Assembly (NCBI RefSeq): GCF_000710465.2
Contig: NZ_JAIZ01000151.1
Coordinates: forward strand, 1 to 44,735
From: Kitasatospora sp. MBT63
Lineage (GTDB): Bacteria > Actinomycetota > Actinomycetes > Streptomycetales > Streptomycetaceae
Length of the DNA: 44,735 nt
Direction: 5' to 3'
Shown: positions 44,515-44,735 of the stretch, in pieces
Layout: each line of letters starts with the position of its first letter
Numbering within the stretch: position 1 is the stretch's first letter
Notes under the pieces: generated by a model
The model's input: the letters and a program-made list of their open reading frames with translations, nothing else
Told to the model about the DNA's origin: nothing
Databases searched by the model: none
Translations under genes and position numbers: made by a program

Positions 44515-44735
44515 CTACGCCGGGCACTGCGCAACGCCGTGTCCGGCAGGGGCTGGAAGATCGCGCTGCCGGACGCCGGTGTCCCCGGGGGGTAGGCGGG
44601 TAGGCGGGAGTGGGCGGCGCGGGGCGGTTCGCGTGCAGCGGGGATCCGCCGGAGCACCGGCTTGCGGTAGGGCCGGAGCCGGTACCGCCTGGGTCTCCGC
44701 GATGTGGCGGCGGGTGGTACGCAGGGACATGCCCA
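44515..44735 (-). CDS. 3' end of a possible LuxR-type HTH gene (truncated by window)
   Basis: The - strand frame open to the window edge begins GMSLRTTRRHIAET, which resembles the recognition helix of LuxR/GerE-type regulators (MS.RT..RHI). It then continues as Ala/Pro-rich sequence (QAVPAPALPQAG) where the family would have LGA.....A, so the tail may be frameshifted, or the match may be by chance. Only about 73 codons are visible. Confidence 0.35.
   Translation of the reverse strand, partial: GMSLRTTRRHIAETQAVPAPALPQAGAPADPRCTRTAPRRPLPPTRLPPGDTGVRQRDLPAPAGHGVAQCPA

Overview
The window is very G+C-rich DNA with G/C-ending codons, Shine-Dalgarno-like starts, an Lsr2-type nucleoid protein, a resuscitation-promoting-factor-type secreted protein, a Tat-exported cholesterol oxidase, a GlxA-type AraC regulator and several TetR/GntR/ArsR-type regulators. 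Together these point to Streptomyces or a close relative. The gene set (regulators, secreted enzymes, pseudogenes, few essential genes) fits an accessory or arm region rather than the core chromosome. I cannot name a species.

Layout. 1-1.3 kb: 3' end of a DsbA/FrnE-like oxidoreductase and a small conserved protein. 1.4-3.85 kb (-): a large low-G+C gene with an SGHY domain. 4.3-8.5 kb (-): a mini Rpf protein, a DNA-ligase-like protein lacking its catalytic lysine, and a Tat-exported PHP-type metallohydrolase with propeller-like repeats. 8.9-11.3 kb: small membrane and hypothetical proteins. 11.4-12.3 kb: remnants of an RHS protein and a multicopper oxidase. 12.6-14.9 kb (-): SnoaL-like protein, GlxA-type regulator, nitroreductase. 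15.1-16.4 kb (-): another low-G+C gene. 16.6-21.3 kb: SDR, TetR-1, Lsr2-like protein, amidase and TetR-2, tied together by copies of a GTTCGTTCGAACGAAC palindrome. 22-26.2 kb: two paralogous low-G+C genes facing each other across a patchwork of broken genes. 26.8-30.4 kb: cholesterol oxidase and a GH15 glycosidase. 31-35.5 kb: a two-gene operon (TPR-like protein, then a fusion of an ADP-ribosyltransferase-like domain and an SGHY domain) converging with a coiled-coil gene. 35.7-38.99 kb: DUF2252 protein and a luciferase-like monooxygenase/FMN reductase pair behind an AT-rich palindrome. 39.2-41.7 kb: GntR regulator, sterol-desaturase-like protein, secreted alpha/beta hydrolase. 41.8-44.7 kb: two more low-G+C genes around an ArsR-type regulator, and the edge of a possible LuxR-type gene.

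The most unusual content is a scattered set of lower-G+C genes without recognised function (1398-3845, 15133-16365, 21967-23394, 24727-26235, 30997-33863, 34261-35541, 41835-42293, 43681-44484). Several are linked by shared parts: two carry an SGHY domain that resembles, from memory, plant IQM proteins and some bacterial effectors; two share an N-terminal CxxC domain; three have acidic Ser/Asp/Glu-rich linkers. One SGHY protein also carries a PARP-like HGT...G.GAY signature. I infer a family of effector- or toxin-like proteins of foreign origin, possibly silenced by an Lsr2-type protein. That inference rests on reading the sequence and has not been tested by database search.
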